This document shows positions 7,363 through 15,695 of a stretch of 64,000 nt of DNA, one piece after another. The notes below the pieces were generated by a model, which was given only the letters and a program-made list of their open reading frames with translations, searched no databases and had not been told where the DNA came from. Source of the DNA: Anaerotruncus massiliensis (ex Togo et al. 2026) (GTDB lineage: Bacteria > Bacillota > Clostridia > Oscillospirales > Ruminococcaceae); NCBI RefSeq assembly GCF_900199635.1, contig NZ_LT962687.1, positions 556,863 to 620,862 on the forward strand. The letters are read 5' to 3'. The position numbers were made by a program, and so were the translations under genes. Each line of letters starts with the position of its first letter. The stretch's first letter is position 1.

Positions 7363-7410
7363 TGGTATACCACCTGTGCGCGTTGTACCAGAACGAGAGG
7401 AGGTCTTTCC

Positions 7411-10400
7411 ATGGCATATACCGAGGCCAACTATGAAAACGCGGTTATCGAGGTGTTCCGCGACACGTTGGGGTACAACTATGTCTATGGCCCCGACGTG
7501 GCCCGCGACTACGCCGACCCTCTGTTTATGGACGAGCTTTTGCCCGCCTTGCGCCGCGTCAATCCCAAGCTGCCGGAGGCGGCACTGACCGAGGCGGTTT
7601 ACAAGCTGCGGAATTTTGAGGGCGGCACGGTGCTGCAGAAGAACATCCAGTTCATGGAATACCTCCAAAACGGTGTGTCCGTCAACTACTACGACAAGGG
7701 CGAACAGCAGGCGGCCTTGGTGTATCTCGCGGACTATGAAAACGTGGAGCACAACACCTTTACCGTCGCCAACCAGTGGACAATCACCGAGAACAGCGAA
7801 AAGCGCCCCGACGTGATCGTATTTCTGAACGGTTTGCCCGTGGTGGTGTTTGAGCTGAAATCTCCCTCCCGCGAGGAGACAGACGCCTCCGAGGCGTTTC
7901 TCCAGCTGCGGAACTATATGCAGGAGATTCCATCCCTGTTTATCTACAACGCATTCCTTGTCATGAGCGACCTCGCCACCTCCAAGGCGGGAACCATCAC
8001 AGCCGGCGAGGACCGCTTTATGGAGTGGAAAACCAAGGACGGCAGCTACGAAAACACGCAGTACGCCCAGTTTGACACCTTCCTTGAGGGGATGTTCGAC
8101 CGGATGCGGCTGCTTGATATCATCAAAAACTTTATCTGCTTCTCCGGCGATGCAAAAATTCTCGGCGCCTACCACCAGTATTTTGCCGTGAAAAAAGCGG
8201 TCGCCTCCACCGTGAACGCCACCGCCACGGACGGCAGGGGCGGCGTGTTCTGGCATACCCAGGGCAGCGGCAAATCGCTGTCCATGGTCTTTTATGCCCA
8301 TTTGCTGCAGAATGCGATGAACTCGCCCACGATTGTAGTCCTCACCGACCGCAACGACCTGGACGACCAGCTTTTCGGGCAGTTTGCCAAGTGCGCCGAC
8401 TTCCTGCGCCAGGTGCCGCAGCAGGCCGAGAGCCGCACCCACCTAAAGGAGCTGCTGGCGGGGCGGCAGGCGAACGGCATTATTTTCACCACGGCACAGA
8501 AGTTTGAGGAGGCCGAGGACTGCCTGTCTGAGCGGCGAAATATCGTTGTGATGGCGGACGAGGCCCACCGTAGCCAGTTTATTGATGAAAAGGTGGACAA
8601 GAAGACAGGCCGCATCCAAAAATCCTTCGGCCTGATTATCCGCGAGAGTCTCCCGAACGCCACCTACATAGGCTTCACCGGAACGCCGATTTCCAGCAAG
8701 GACCGTTCCACCATTGAGGTCTTCGGAAATTACATCGACATCTACGATATGACCCAGGCCGTGGAGGACGGAGCCACCCGCCCCGTTTACTATGAGAGCC
8801 GCGTCATCCACCTCAAGCTGGACCAGGACGTCCTGCGGCTGATCGACGCCGAATACGACATCATGGCCCAGAACGCCGAGGACTACGCCATCGAAAAGAG
8901 CAAAAAGGAACTGGGCAGGATGGAGTCGATCCTGGGCGCGGAGCAGACCATAACCGCCTTGTGCGAGGATATCGTCAAGCACTACGAAGAAAACCGGCAG
9001 TATGAGCTTACGGGCAAGGCCATGATCGTCGCCTATTCCCGCGCCATCGCTATGGACATCTACCGCAAGCTGCTGGAGCTCCGCCCTGGGTGGGCCGAAA
9101 AAATCGGTGTGGTCATGACAGAGAGCAACAAGGACCCCGAGGAATGGCGCGGGATCATCGGCAACAAGCACCGCCGCGACGAGCTGGCGAAGCGCTTTAA
9201 GGACGATGGCGACCCCATGAAAATTGCCATCGTGGTGGATATGTGGCTGACGGGCTTTGACGTACCGTCCCTCGCCACCATGTATGTTTATAAGCCGATG
9301 GCGGGACATAATCTCATGCAGGCCATCGCCCGCGTCAACCGCGTTTACAAGGATAAAGAGGGCGGCCTGGTGGTCGATTACATCGGCATCGCTTCGGCGT
9401 TGAAGCAGGCCATGAACGATTACACCAACCGCGATAAAAATAACTACGGCGATCCAGACATCGCAAAAACGGCCCTGCCGAAGTTCATGGAAAAGCTGGA
9501 GGTCTGCCGCGATTTGCTCCACGGTTTTGACTACTCCGGTTTTATGCGGGAGAATGCAACCGACCTCTCCCGCGCCAAGGCGATCAGCGGTGGCGCAAAC
9601 TTCCTGTCGGGCGTTGAGGAGGAAGAGCGGCGCGAGGCGTTTATCGAAGAGGCCATGCTTTTGCGCCAGGCGCTTTCCCTCTGCCGCTCGCGCCTCACAC
9701 CGCAGCAGCGTTATGAAGCCGCCTATTTTGAAGCAGTACGGACGCTTCTCACCCGGATTACCGGCGAAGGCAAGCCATTGTCCTTGAAAGAAATCAATGC
9801 CCGCATCAACGAATTATTGAAGGCGAGCATTCAAAGCGAGGGCGTGATCAATCTATTTTCGGACGTGGACACCGGATTTTCCTTGTTCGGCCCAAAGTTC
9901 CTTGATGAAATTGCCAAGATGAAGGAAAAGAACCTCGCCGTCGAACTGTTGAAGAAATTGCTTGCTGAACAGGTTTCCCTCTACCGCAGAACAAACCTGG
10001 TTAAGAGTGAGAAGTTCTCTGAGTTACTCTCCCGCGCCATGAAGGCGTACCTTAACGGGATGCTCTCCAATGAGGAGGTCATCGCCGAACTGATGAAGAT
10101 GGCAAAGGAGATGGCGGACGCCCAGTCGCAGGGCAACGCCATGGGCCTCACGAGTGAGGAGCTGGCATTTTATGATGCTCTGACCCGTCCCGAAACGGTG
10201 AAGGATTTCTATCAGAACGAAGAGCTTGTGGCGATGACCCACGAGCTCACGGATTTGCTGCGCAAAAACCGTACCATTGACTGGCAGAAGAAAGAATCGG
10301 CTCGTGCCGGAATGCGCCGCATGGTCAAGAAACTGCTGCGAAGATATAAATATCCGCCGGAGGGTATGGAGGACGCCATTGCCACGGTCATCGGACAGTG

Positions 10401-10425
10401 CGAGATGTGGACGGACAATGAATAG
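7411..10425 (+). CDS. hsdR: Type I restriction endonuclease subunit HsdR
   Basis: This 1004-residue motor and nuclease subunit has an N-terminal PD-(D/E)XK nuclease domain with PDVIVF and VVVFELKSP (near residue 147). The superfamily 2 helicase motifs follow: Walker A HTQGSGKSLS (near 283), DEAH in MADEAHRSQF (near 383), FTGTPIS, and later GFDVPSLATMYVYKPM and ARVNR. HsdR cleaves DNA after ATP-driven translocation when the HsdMS site is unmethylated. AGGAGG precedes the ATG. It sits 48 bp after hsdS, and no frameshift is seen, so the restriction system looks intact. Confidence 0.96.
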   Translation: MAYTEANYENAVIEVFRDTLGYNYVYGPDVARDYADPLFMDELLPALRRVNPKLPEAALTEAVYKLRNFEGGTVLQKNIQFMEYLQNGVSVNYYDKGEQQAALVYLADYENVEHNTFTVANQWTITENSEKRPDVIVFLNGLPVVVFELKSPSREETDASEAFLQLRNYMQEIPSLFIYNAFLVMSDLATSKAGTITAGEDRFMEWKTKDGSYENTQYAQFDTFLEGMFDRMRLLDIIKNFICFSGDAKILGAYHQYFAVKKAVASTVNATATDGRGGVFWHTQGSGKSLSMVFYAHLLQNAMNSPTIVVLTDRNDLDDQLFGQFAKCADFLRQVPQQAESRTHLKELLAGRQANGIIFTTAQKFEEAEDCLSERRNIVVMADEAHRSQFIDEKVDKKTGRIQKSFGLIIRESLPNATYIGFTGTPISSKDRSTIEVFGNYIDIYDMTQAVEDGATRPVYYESRVIHLKLDQDVLRLIDAEYDIMAQNAEDYAIEKSKKELGRMESILGAEQTITALCEDIVKHYEENRQYELTGKAMIVAYSRAIAMDIYRKLLELRPGWAEKIGVVMTESNKDPEEWRGIIGNKHRRDELAKRFKDDGDPMKIAIVVDMWLTGFDVPSLATMYVYKPMAGHNLMQAIARVNRVYKDKEGGLVVDYIGIASALKQAMNDYTNRDKNNYGDPDIAKTALPKFMEKLEVCRDLLHGFDYSGFMRENATDLSRAKAISGGANFLSGVEEEERREAFIEEAMLLRQALSLCRSRLTPQQRYEAAYFEAVRTLLTRITGEGKPLSLKEINARINELLKASIQSEGVINLFSDVDTGFSLFGPKFLDEIAKMKEKNLAVELLKKLLAEQVSLYRRTNLVKSEKFSELLSRAMKAYLNGMLSNEEVIAELMKMAKEMADAQSQGNAMGLTSEELAFYDALTRPETVKDFYQNEELVAMTHELTDLLRKNRTIDWQKKESARAGMRRMVKKLLRRYKYPPEGMEDAIATVIGQCEMWTDNE

Positions 10426-10437
10426 GGGGCGGTGGGA

Positions 10438-12501
10438 ATGAACGCTTTCAAAAGCAACATTTACAAATATCTCGGCGGGACGTGCCAATACCTGATACCG
10501 CTGTATCAGAGAACCTATAGTTGGGGACAGGAGCAGTGCGTCCGCCTTTGGAGTGACATTGTCAATCTCCACAACACGCGTCGGGAGGGACATTTTGTCG
10601 GTTCCATAGTCCGCATTGACGAGGACTCGGCGGCAGGATCAACCCTCGCCATGATCATAGACGGGCAGCAGCGGCTTACAACGCTGACCTTGCTGCTGAT
10701 TGCCCTGCGGGACTATGCACGGACAAATCCCGACTGTGGGGTAAACCCCAATAAAATTACAGATACACTGCTATTAAACCAGTACGAGGCAGGGAATGCC
10801 AAGTATAAATTGCTCCTGACGCAGTCCGACAGGGACGCGCTGATCAAGAAGATCGAAGGAACGCCGGTCCCTGACGCCCTCAAGTCACGCGTGCTTGACA
10901 ATTATGAATTCTTTGCGGGGCAAATTACCAGATTGGAAATCTCCCCCTCCAATCTTTATGACGCCATCGGGAAACTGCAAATCGTAGATATCGTCCTTGA
11001 CCGGCAGTATGATGATCCACAGGCGATCTTTGAGAGCCTGAACTCCACAGGTATGAATTTAAAGGACTCCGACCTGATCCGCAACCACCTGCTGATGGGC
11101 CTGGACTCCGTAACCCAGGCGGACGTTTACAACAACATCTGGCGACCGACGGAATTGCTCTTTGATTATGAGCACCAAAGCGAGGTGCTGGACAGCTTTT
11201 TCCGCGATTACCTCACCATGAAGCTCGGCAGAATTCCAAGAAAGAACGAAATTTATAAGGAGTTTCGCGCTTACCATAATGGCAGCGGGCTGACTATCCG
11301 CGACCTTTGCCAGGATATATACGCTTTTGCCAGGTACTACTCGGATATGTACTTTGTAAGAAGTGACGACGAAATTCTAAAATCACTGTACGGCGACATG
11401 AGGGCAATCCGTATGGAGGTTGCCTACCCATTCCTGCTGAAAGTTCATGAGGATTGCAAAAAGGGCCTGTTAACCGCCTCCGAGCTGCGGGAAATTGTGC
11501 AGCTCTGCGTGAGCTATGTCTTGCGCCGGGCTGTGTGTAATATCCCGACAAATTCACTGAACAAGACTTTTGCCACAATGAAGAATGATATTCGGACGGA
11601 CGATTACCTGAACTCTGTAAAGGCTTTCTTTGTTTTACTTGATTCCTATAAGGAATTCCCAACTGATAAACAGTTTTTATCTGAATTCTTATCCAGGGAC
11701 ATCTACAACATGAACCGATGCCGCTACATTCTCAGCCGGCTTGAGAACTGGGATAATAAGTCCGTTGTGTCTCTGGAGAACTTAACAATCGAACACATTA
11801 TTCCACAGAATCCACATCTGTCCGCCGAGTGGATCGCCGCGCTCGGCAGCGACTGGAGCGAGATTCAGAAAAAGTATCTGCATACCATTGGGAACCTAAC
11901 TCTGACAGCTTACAACTCTGAAATGAGCGACTCGTCTTTCTCCGAAAAACTTGATATGGCAGGCGGTTTTAAGGAAAGCGCCCTCCGGCTGAATAAATAC
12001 GTTGTGATGCAGTCAACCTGGGGAGAGCAGCAAGTAACGGAGCGCGCCGACAAGCTTGGAGAACTGGCTCTAAAAGTCTGGCCGTTCCCGACGTTGACCG
12101 AGACAGAACTTTCCACGTACCGCAAGCAGAATGAGGCTCCGCAGCAATACACACTCGATAGCTACGACCAAATAAATGCGTATAACAGAATGCTATTTGA
12201 GAAATTAAATACGAGAATTTTCAATCTCGGTACATTTGTAAAACGAGAATTTAAGAAGCTCTACGTTGCCTATAAAGCGGACACAAACTTTGTGGATATT
12301 GTCATTCAAAAATCCCGGCTCCGCCTTTCCTTAAATATGAAATTTTCTGAGGTCATTGATCCAAAGGGGCTATGCAAGGATATTACAGAACTCGGCAGGT
12401 GGGGTAACGGCGATGTGGAGGTCGGAATGGATAGTCTTGACCAGTTAGATGATATTATGGCTCTGATTGAGCAAGCATTTCAAAAGCAAGAGATGGATTA
12501 A
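10438..12501 (+). CDS. DUF262/DUF1524 (GmrSD-like) protein with C-terminal DUF5655-like domain
   Basis: This 687-residue protein opens with a DUF262 ParB-like domain; the diagnostic DGQQRLTTLTLLLIAL lies near residue 75 and YQRTYSWG near 22. An HNH-type DUF1524 domain follows (TIEHIIPQNPHL near 451, then HTIGNLTLT). The last 110 residues resemble a DUF5655 domain. GmrS/GmrD-type (type IV) enzymes use this DUF262 plus HNH pairing to hydrolyse nucleotide and cut modified DNA. The gene starts 13 bp after hsdR, so it is probably co-transcribed as an added defence layer. A GTG at 10432 is an alternative start. Activity against modified phage DNA is inferred from the family. Confidence 0.88.
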   Translation: MNAFKSNIYKYLGGTCQYLIPLYQRTYSWGQEQCVRLWSDIVNLHNTRREGHFVGSIVRIDEDSAAGSTLAMIIDGQQRLTTLTLLLIALRDYARTNPDCGVNPNKITDTLLLNQYEAGNAKYKLLLTQSDRDALIKKIEGTPVPDALKSRVLDNYEFFAGQITRLEISPSNLYDAIGKLQIVDIVLDRQYDDPQAIFESLNSTGMNLKDSDLIRNHLLMGLDSVTQADVYNNIWRPTELLFDYEHQSEVLDSFFRDYLTMKLGRIPRKNEIYKEFRAYHNGSGLTIRDLCQDIYAFARYYSDMYFVRSDDEILKSLYGDMRAIRMEVAYPFLLKVHEDCKKGLLTASELREIVQLCVSYVLRRAVCNIPTNSLNKTFATMKNDIRTDDYLNSVKAFFVLLDSYKEFPTDKQFLSEFLSRDIYNMNRCRYILSRLENWDNKSVVSLENLTIEHIIPQNPHLSAEWIAALGSDWSEIQKKYLHTIGNLTLTAYNSEMSDSSFSEKLDMAGGFKESALRLNKYVVMQSTWGEQQVTERADKLGELALKVWPFPTLTETELSTYRKQNEAPQQYTLDSYDQINAYNRMLFEKLNTRIFNLGTFVKREFKKLYVAYKADTNFVDIVIQKSRLRLSLNMKFSEVIDPKGLCKDITELGRWGNGDVEVGMDSLDQLDDIMALIEQAFQKQEMD

Positions 12502-12542
12502 CAAAATCTTACAGTCTTGTTTTGATACAGTGGAGGTGTGCC

Positions 12543-13370
12543 ATGGAGAAAACACTTTTGGATCTTGACCGTATCCCCACGCTGGACGAGCTCCGCACCT
12601 TCTTCCGGGAGAACGATTTTTCTTCCGCCGCCTACATCGATTTGGACTATGACAAATTGGACGGCGACGCCGTAGAATTTCTGGAGCACGCCAAGTCCCT
12701 GATGGACGAGCACTGGGAACCGCTCTCCCGCGAAATGGGGCTTAAATCCGCCTCCTCCTATTATGGCAAGGACAATCCGTTGATCGCTCTGCGGGACAAC
12801 ATGGAGAATCTGGCAGCGGGCGGTGTGCTCAAGCTTTTGGAGGAGCACCCGGAACGGGCCGCTGAGATTTTGTCTCAGTTTGATTTGGATAATCCAGATA
12901 TGGACCGAAAGGCTGATGACCTCCTGCACAGCGCGGTGGAGACACTGATGCAGGTCACCGACTATAAAACAATGGCCGAAGTGGTTCAGGCGGAGCCGGC
13001 CAATGAGGACTTTAATCATCGCAGGCCTCAGAATTTTCGCGCACAGGATTTTGACCGCAAGTGGAATCACACCCGCGCAAAAATGGAGGTGGCCTCTCTG
13101 GACGAATTGCAGGACGCTGTCAGCGAGGACGAGGGGAGTGCCGCATTACAAATACCGGACCCGCAAGTCGATGTCGAGGCGGAGGCCTCCACGAGTGTCA
13201 TGCAGAAAAATTTTTGGAGTAGTATTTCAGAGGAGGATAGAAGGTTGCTGCAAATGCGAATGCAGGGATTGACACAAAAAGAGATTGCCCAGCGCCTCGG
13301 TTATCAAACCCACAGTGCTGTTGCCAAGCGGCTGCAAAAGTTAAAGACACTGTTTGAGCAATGCGCGTAA
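12543..13370 (+). CDS. Sigma-factor-like HTH protein of the element
   Basis: This 275-residue protein has no assigned function over its first 220 residues, which are mostly acidic helices. The last 50 residues form a clear sigma-70 region 4-like helix-turn-helix: EEDRRLLQMRMQGLTQKEIA, then QRLGYQTHSAVAKRLQKLK. No region 2 is visible, so it is unlikely to be a complete sigma factor. The ATG at 12543 follows GGAGGTG by 5 bases; a TTG at 12522 is a weaker alternative. It ends at a strong terminator and precedes the mobilization region. A role in regulating the element's mobilization or excision genes is an inference from position. Confidence 0.8.
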   Translation: MEKTLLDLDRIPTLDELRTFFRENDFSSAAYIDLDYDKLDGDAVEFLEHAKSLMDEHWEPLSREMGLKSASSYYGKDNPLIALRDNMENLAAGGVLKLLEEHPERAAEILSQFDLDNPDMDRKADDLLHSAVETLMQVTDYKTMAEVVQAEPANEDFNHRRPQNFRAQDFDRKWNHTRAKMEVASLDELQDAVSEDEGSAALQIPDPQVDVEAEASTSVMQKNFWSSISEEDRRLLQMRMQGLTQKEIAQRLGYQTHSAVAKRLQKLKTLFEQCA

Positions 13371-13372
13371 CG

Positions 13373-13406
13373 ACTGCCCGCCGATTCATTTCGGCGGGCA
13401 GTTTTT
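13373..13406 (+). terminator. Terminator after the sigma-like gene
   Basis: A 12-bp perfect stem, ACTGCCCGCCGA with TCGGCGGGCAGT, spans a 6-base loop and is followed by TTTTT. Confidence 0.9.
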
Positions 13407-13863
13407 GCGTTTAAAAATATTTTGTGGAGCACAGGAACATTTCGTCTATACGGTGTCGTTAAGAAATGAACGCAGAATGCGTTGGCCGCTGTAGTGCCCC
13501 GTGTGCGCCGAGTTCTGTTGCTGGGGAGTGACCGCCCCTATGCGAGAAAACGGTATATGCGGGGCTCCTGCACCCCATGGAGGCCTAATGGACTGCGTAC
13601 CAAAGCAGAGAGGAGCGACACCATGGAAAAATAAGATAGGCCGCCGATGATCCCGTCACCCAAAAGTGTAAGAGTAGTAGGAAAGCCTGCAAGCAGGGCT
13701 TCCCTACTCTTTTCTTTTTCTGCCCTTTTCTTGATAGGCGCGATTGGGTGAAGGATGCGGAAACCCTCCCGTCAGGGAGGGGCAAGCAAAGCGTCCGGCT
13801 ATACGCCGGCCGCTGGTGGCGGTGCGCTGCCCCACACCCCAAAAAACGCGGAAGGAGAGTTAC
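13407..13863 (+). other. Non-coding leader of the mobilization genes, candidate oriT
   Basis: This 457-bp stretch before mobC holds no convincing gene. It contains several inverted repeats: CCCTCCC-GTCA-GGGAGGG (13764-13781), CCGGC-TATAC-GCCGG (13795-13809) and the terminator-like hairpin at 13671-13721. It also holds an isolated ATGGAAAAATAA mini-ORF (13623) preceded by GAGAGGAGCG. The location directly upstream of mobC and the relaxase, with clustered small inverted repeats, is where transfer origins normally lie. The nick site itself was not identified. Confidence 0.5.
13671..13721 (+). terminator. Hairpin with T-rich tail in the mobilization leader
   Basis: AGAGTAG pairs with CTACTCT, and an inner GC-rich stem with small bulges closes on the loop near 13691. 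CTTTTCTTTTT follows. It could end a short leader transcript before mobC (attenuation) or act as a terminator for upstream transcription. Confidence 0.6.
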
Positions 13864-14175
13864 ATGAAGAAACAGAAAGACAAGACCTATGCGTTTCGGG
13901 TCAGTTCGGCTGAACTGAACAAAATAAAGGCACTGGCCAAGCGGGCCAATATGACTGTCACAGCCTATCTCACAACCTGCGCCTTGAATAAAAAGATCAC
14001 CATTATTACGGGACTGGACGAATGGCTGGCGGAGATGAAAGCCCAAGGGCGAAACCTCAATCAGTTTGTCACGAGGATGCACATGGGGCAGTCAGATCCG
14101 GCGCTGGCCGAGCGGTTGATTCAAAAATATGGCGACCTCTGTGTGGAGCTGCGGCGTATTGGGGAGGCGGAATAA
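13864..14175 (+). CDS. mobC: Mobilization relaxosome accessory protein MobC
   Basis: This 103-residue protein resembles MobC. It has an N-terminal ribbon-helix-helix-like segment (AFRVSSAELNKIKALAKRAN, then MTVTAYL), followed by the family's GRNLNQFVTRMHMGQ block (near 63-77) and a C-terminal helix. MobC helps the relaxase open oriT. The ATG at 13864 has GGAAGGAG upstream. Its stop and the relaxase start share one base (TAATG), so the two are translationally coupled. Confidence 0.88.
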   Translation: MKKQKDKTYAFRVSSAELNKIKALAKRANMTVTAYLTTCALNKKITIITGLDEWLAEMKAQGRNLNQFVTRMHMGQSDPALAERLIQKYGDLCVELRRIGEAE

Positions 14176-15194
14176 TGGCTACCTTTACCCGAATTAAGAG
14201 CAAGAACCAGTCCTGCGGGCGGATGCTGGGTGCACTGGCTTATGTCCTGCAAGATAAAAAAGTGCGTTTTAAGGGAGCCAGGGTGACGAGCGGCGTGGGC
14301 TGCCTGCCAGTTACCAGCTACCTTGAAATGATGACCACAAAGCAGCGATTTAAGAAAATGGATGGCGTTTGTTTCTATCATTTTGTCCAGTCTTTCTCCG
14401 AGCGTGAGAACATCACACCCTGGCAGGCGAATGAGATTGCTCGCGAGCTGGCGGAAAAGCTGTTCCCAGGGTATGAGTGTGTGGTAGCGACCCATAGCGA
14501 TACCGACAACCTCCATTCCCATATCGTCGTCAACTCTGTCAGCTTCAGAGACGGAAAGAAACTGCATCTGCCGCCTACCTCCATCCAAGAAATGCGGCAG
14601 GTGAACGACCAAATTTGCCAGGCTCACGGGTTCTCCGTGCTGGAACACTATAACGGAAAGAAGAAAAAGCGCCGGCTTGCACCGGGCGAGTTTCGCGCCG
14701 CCCAGCGGGGTGAGAGCTGGAAGTTTGCACTCATCAAGGCCATTGAGGAAGCTCTGCTGTACTCCCCCGACCGGGAGAGCTTCATTCAAAATATGGAGTA
14801 TGAGGGCTATCAGGTGCAGTGGAGCGACACCCGGAAGTATATCACCTACACCTGCCCCAACGGGATGAAGTGCCGGGACAACAAGCTTCACGACGAAACC
14901 TACCTGAAAGAGAATCTGGAGAAACTGTTCGCCCACCGGCAGGCCACGGGCTTTGTTCCCCTCACGCCGGAGCCGCCCGAGGGCTGGCTGGGCGAGCTGG
15001 AGCGGGCCAGAGAGCTGGCAGGGGATGTGGTTTCCCTCGGCAGGAATCTGGAGCGCATTGGCGAAGTACCGCCGCTGCCCGTGCCGCGAACCTGGACGGA
15101 CAGCAAGCAGCGGCGGCGGGAGGCTCTAAAAAAGCTGGCCCAGGGCCACAAGCTCCAGAGCGAGCAGGAGCAGAAATTGGGTCCGCAAATGTAA
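14175..15194 (+). CDS. Mobilization relaxase (MobA/VirD2-type)
   Basis: This 339-residue relaxase nicks oriT and pilots the DNA strand during mobilization. Motif III is clear near residue 106: THSDTDNLHSHIVVNSV, the HxDxxxxHxH metal-binding signature. An upstream tyrosine for DNA attachment is probably the Tyr in ALAYVLQ (near 23). The usual long C-terminal extension of the family is short here. It is coupled to mobC. With no coupling protein or mating-pair genes in the element, transfer would need a helper conjugation system. Confidence 0.9.
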   Translation: MATFTRIKSKNQSCGRMLGALAYVLQDKKVRFKGARVTSGVGCLPVTSYLEMMTTKQRFKKMDGVCFYHFVQSFSERENITPWQANEIARELAEKLFPGYECVVATHSDTDNLHSHIVVNSVSFRDGKKLHLPPTSIQEMRQVNDQICQAHGFSVLEHYNGKKKKRRLAPGEFRAAQRGESWKFALIKAIEEALLYSPDRESFIQNMEYEGYQVQWSDTRKYITYTCPNGMKCRDNKLHDETYLKENLEKLFAHRQATGFVPLTPEPPEGWLGELERARELAGDVVSLGRNLERIGEVPPLPVPRTWTDSKQRRREALKKLAQGHKLQSEQEQKLGPQM

Positions 15195-15254
15195 CCCGGC
15201 ATATAAGAGCCAAAATCTGGGGACACTCTTAGAAAACGGAGGAGGCGACGCCTA

Positions 15255-15530
15255 TTGAAGATGTCCGTGGATGAGGAGAAGAAAATTGTGGAACTCTGGC
15301 TCACCGCTGCCGAGCAGAACGACACGGCACTGATGGAATCCCTGAAGCCGCTCTACGAGGCTTGGCGCGAGAGGCAGTACCGCCCAGTGGTATTCCGCTC
15401 CGGCAGACGCGATCTGCTGGACCTCACAGAGGGACTGCTGCTGCACAACCGTACCGCAGCCGCCCGCCGGGACTTGGAGCGGGAGTCACCGGGACCGGAA
15501 CCGGCGATGGGAATAACCATGGGTATGTAA
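15255..15530 (+). CDS. Small hypothetical protein of the mobilization module
   Basis: This 91-residue helical, charged protein has no recognised domain. A GGAGGAGG lies 8 bases before the TTG at 15255; the ATG at 15261 is the alternative start. It comes 60 bp after the relaxase. Small proteins at this position in mobilizable elements can be accessory or excision-directionality factors, but nothing in this sequence shows that. It is followed by a GGATGCGCC/GGCGCATCC hairpin (15539-15558) without a T run. Confidence 0.6.
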   Translation: MKMSVDEEKKIVELWLTAAEQNDTALMESLKPLYEAWRERQYRPVVFRSGRRDLLDLTEGLLLHNRTAAARRDLERESPGPEPAMGITMGM

Positions 15531-15599
15531 AACCCCCCGGATGCGCCGTGGCGCATCCGTTACATAGAAGCGGCATGGACGGCGCGCCCGTCTTTTTTC

Positions 15600-15628
15600 T
15601 TGCTTTTAGCCGGTACGCATGGTACAAT
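15600..15628 (+). promoter_or_regulatory. Promoter for rhuM and the recombinase
   Basis: TTGCTT (15600-15605) and TACAAT (15623-15628) have 17-bp spacing, about 70 bp before rhuM. As rhuM and the recombinase overlap, this is the likely promoter for both. Confidence 0.65.
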
Positions 15629-15695
15629 ATTATCTGATATAAATCAGCAAACTTAGAATGAAATTGATAGATTGCTTGCGTCGGGAGGAATGAGC

